A DNA stretch of 49,735 nt from Anaeroplasmataceae bacterium (GTDB lineage Bacteria > Bacillota_I > Bacilli_A > Acholeplasmatales > Anaeroplasmataceae), in NCBI GenBank assembly GCA_029051735.1, contig JAIDKZ010000060.1:1-49735 (forward strand). Direction: 5' to 3'. Positions within the stretch are counted from its first letter, which is position 1. Each line of letters begins with the position of its first letter. The notes below the pieces were generated by a model. It saw nothing but the letters and a program-made list of their open reading frames with translations. It made no database searches and was not told where the DNA came from. The position numbers and the translations under genes are program-made. Shown here one piece after another: positions 49,633-49,735 of the stretch.

Positions 49633-49735
49633 ATGCAAAAAGAGATTTTATTGTCAAATATAGATAAACTACACACTACTGAGATGGGAATAAATAGAAT
49701 AAAAAAACTTAAAATTAGAAGTATTAGATAGCAAT
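49633..49735 (+). pseudogene. DUF3781-like ORF, N-terminus only, apparently frameshifted; continues off the window
   Basis: MQKEILLSNIDKLHTTEMGINRIKK then a stop after LKIRSIR in frame. The shifted frame from 49709 reads LKLEVLDSN and is open to the edge, consistent with a frameshift in the A7 tract 49701-49707. Confidence 0.5.

Noticed and set aside
1-49735. Looked for CRISPR arrays, rRNA genes, transposases, toxin-antitoxin pairs or phage structural genes
   Set aside because: None recognised; no regularly spaced repeats, and all large ORFs have other assignments.

Overview
The window is about 49.7 kb of low-GC Firmicutes/Bacillota chromosome, probably Erysipelotrichia-like (taxonomy inferred from gene content, not tested). 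Most of it is conserved core genome: maf, dusB, prs, pth, an rnmV-rsmA-yabG-ispE block, murA, and a complete S10-spc-alpha ribosomal operon (rpsJ to rplQ, including short rpmD and rpmJ missing from the ORF track). A tRNA-Gln(TTG) lies at the right end. Sporulation-associated genes are present (spo0A, yabG, a spoVT-like regulator). The main accessory regions are: (i) a two-component system plus FtsX-type ABC transporter, with matching repeat operators in front of both transcription units and an abrupt base-composition block in the permease gene; (ii) an ECF sigma, membrane protein and secreted papain-like protein module directly behind the ribosomal operon; (iii) a decayed tandem duplicate of a small membrane-protein gene; (iv) a 435-bp gap with an apparent tyrosine-recombinase remnant and strong hairpins; (v) a divergent PTS enzyme I-like protein; (vi) a frameshifted DUF3781-like ORF at the right edge. 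I found no CRISPR array, intact mobile element, rRNA or obvious defence island. The best candidate for an undescribed system is the ECF/secreted cysteine-protease-like module.
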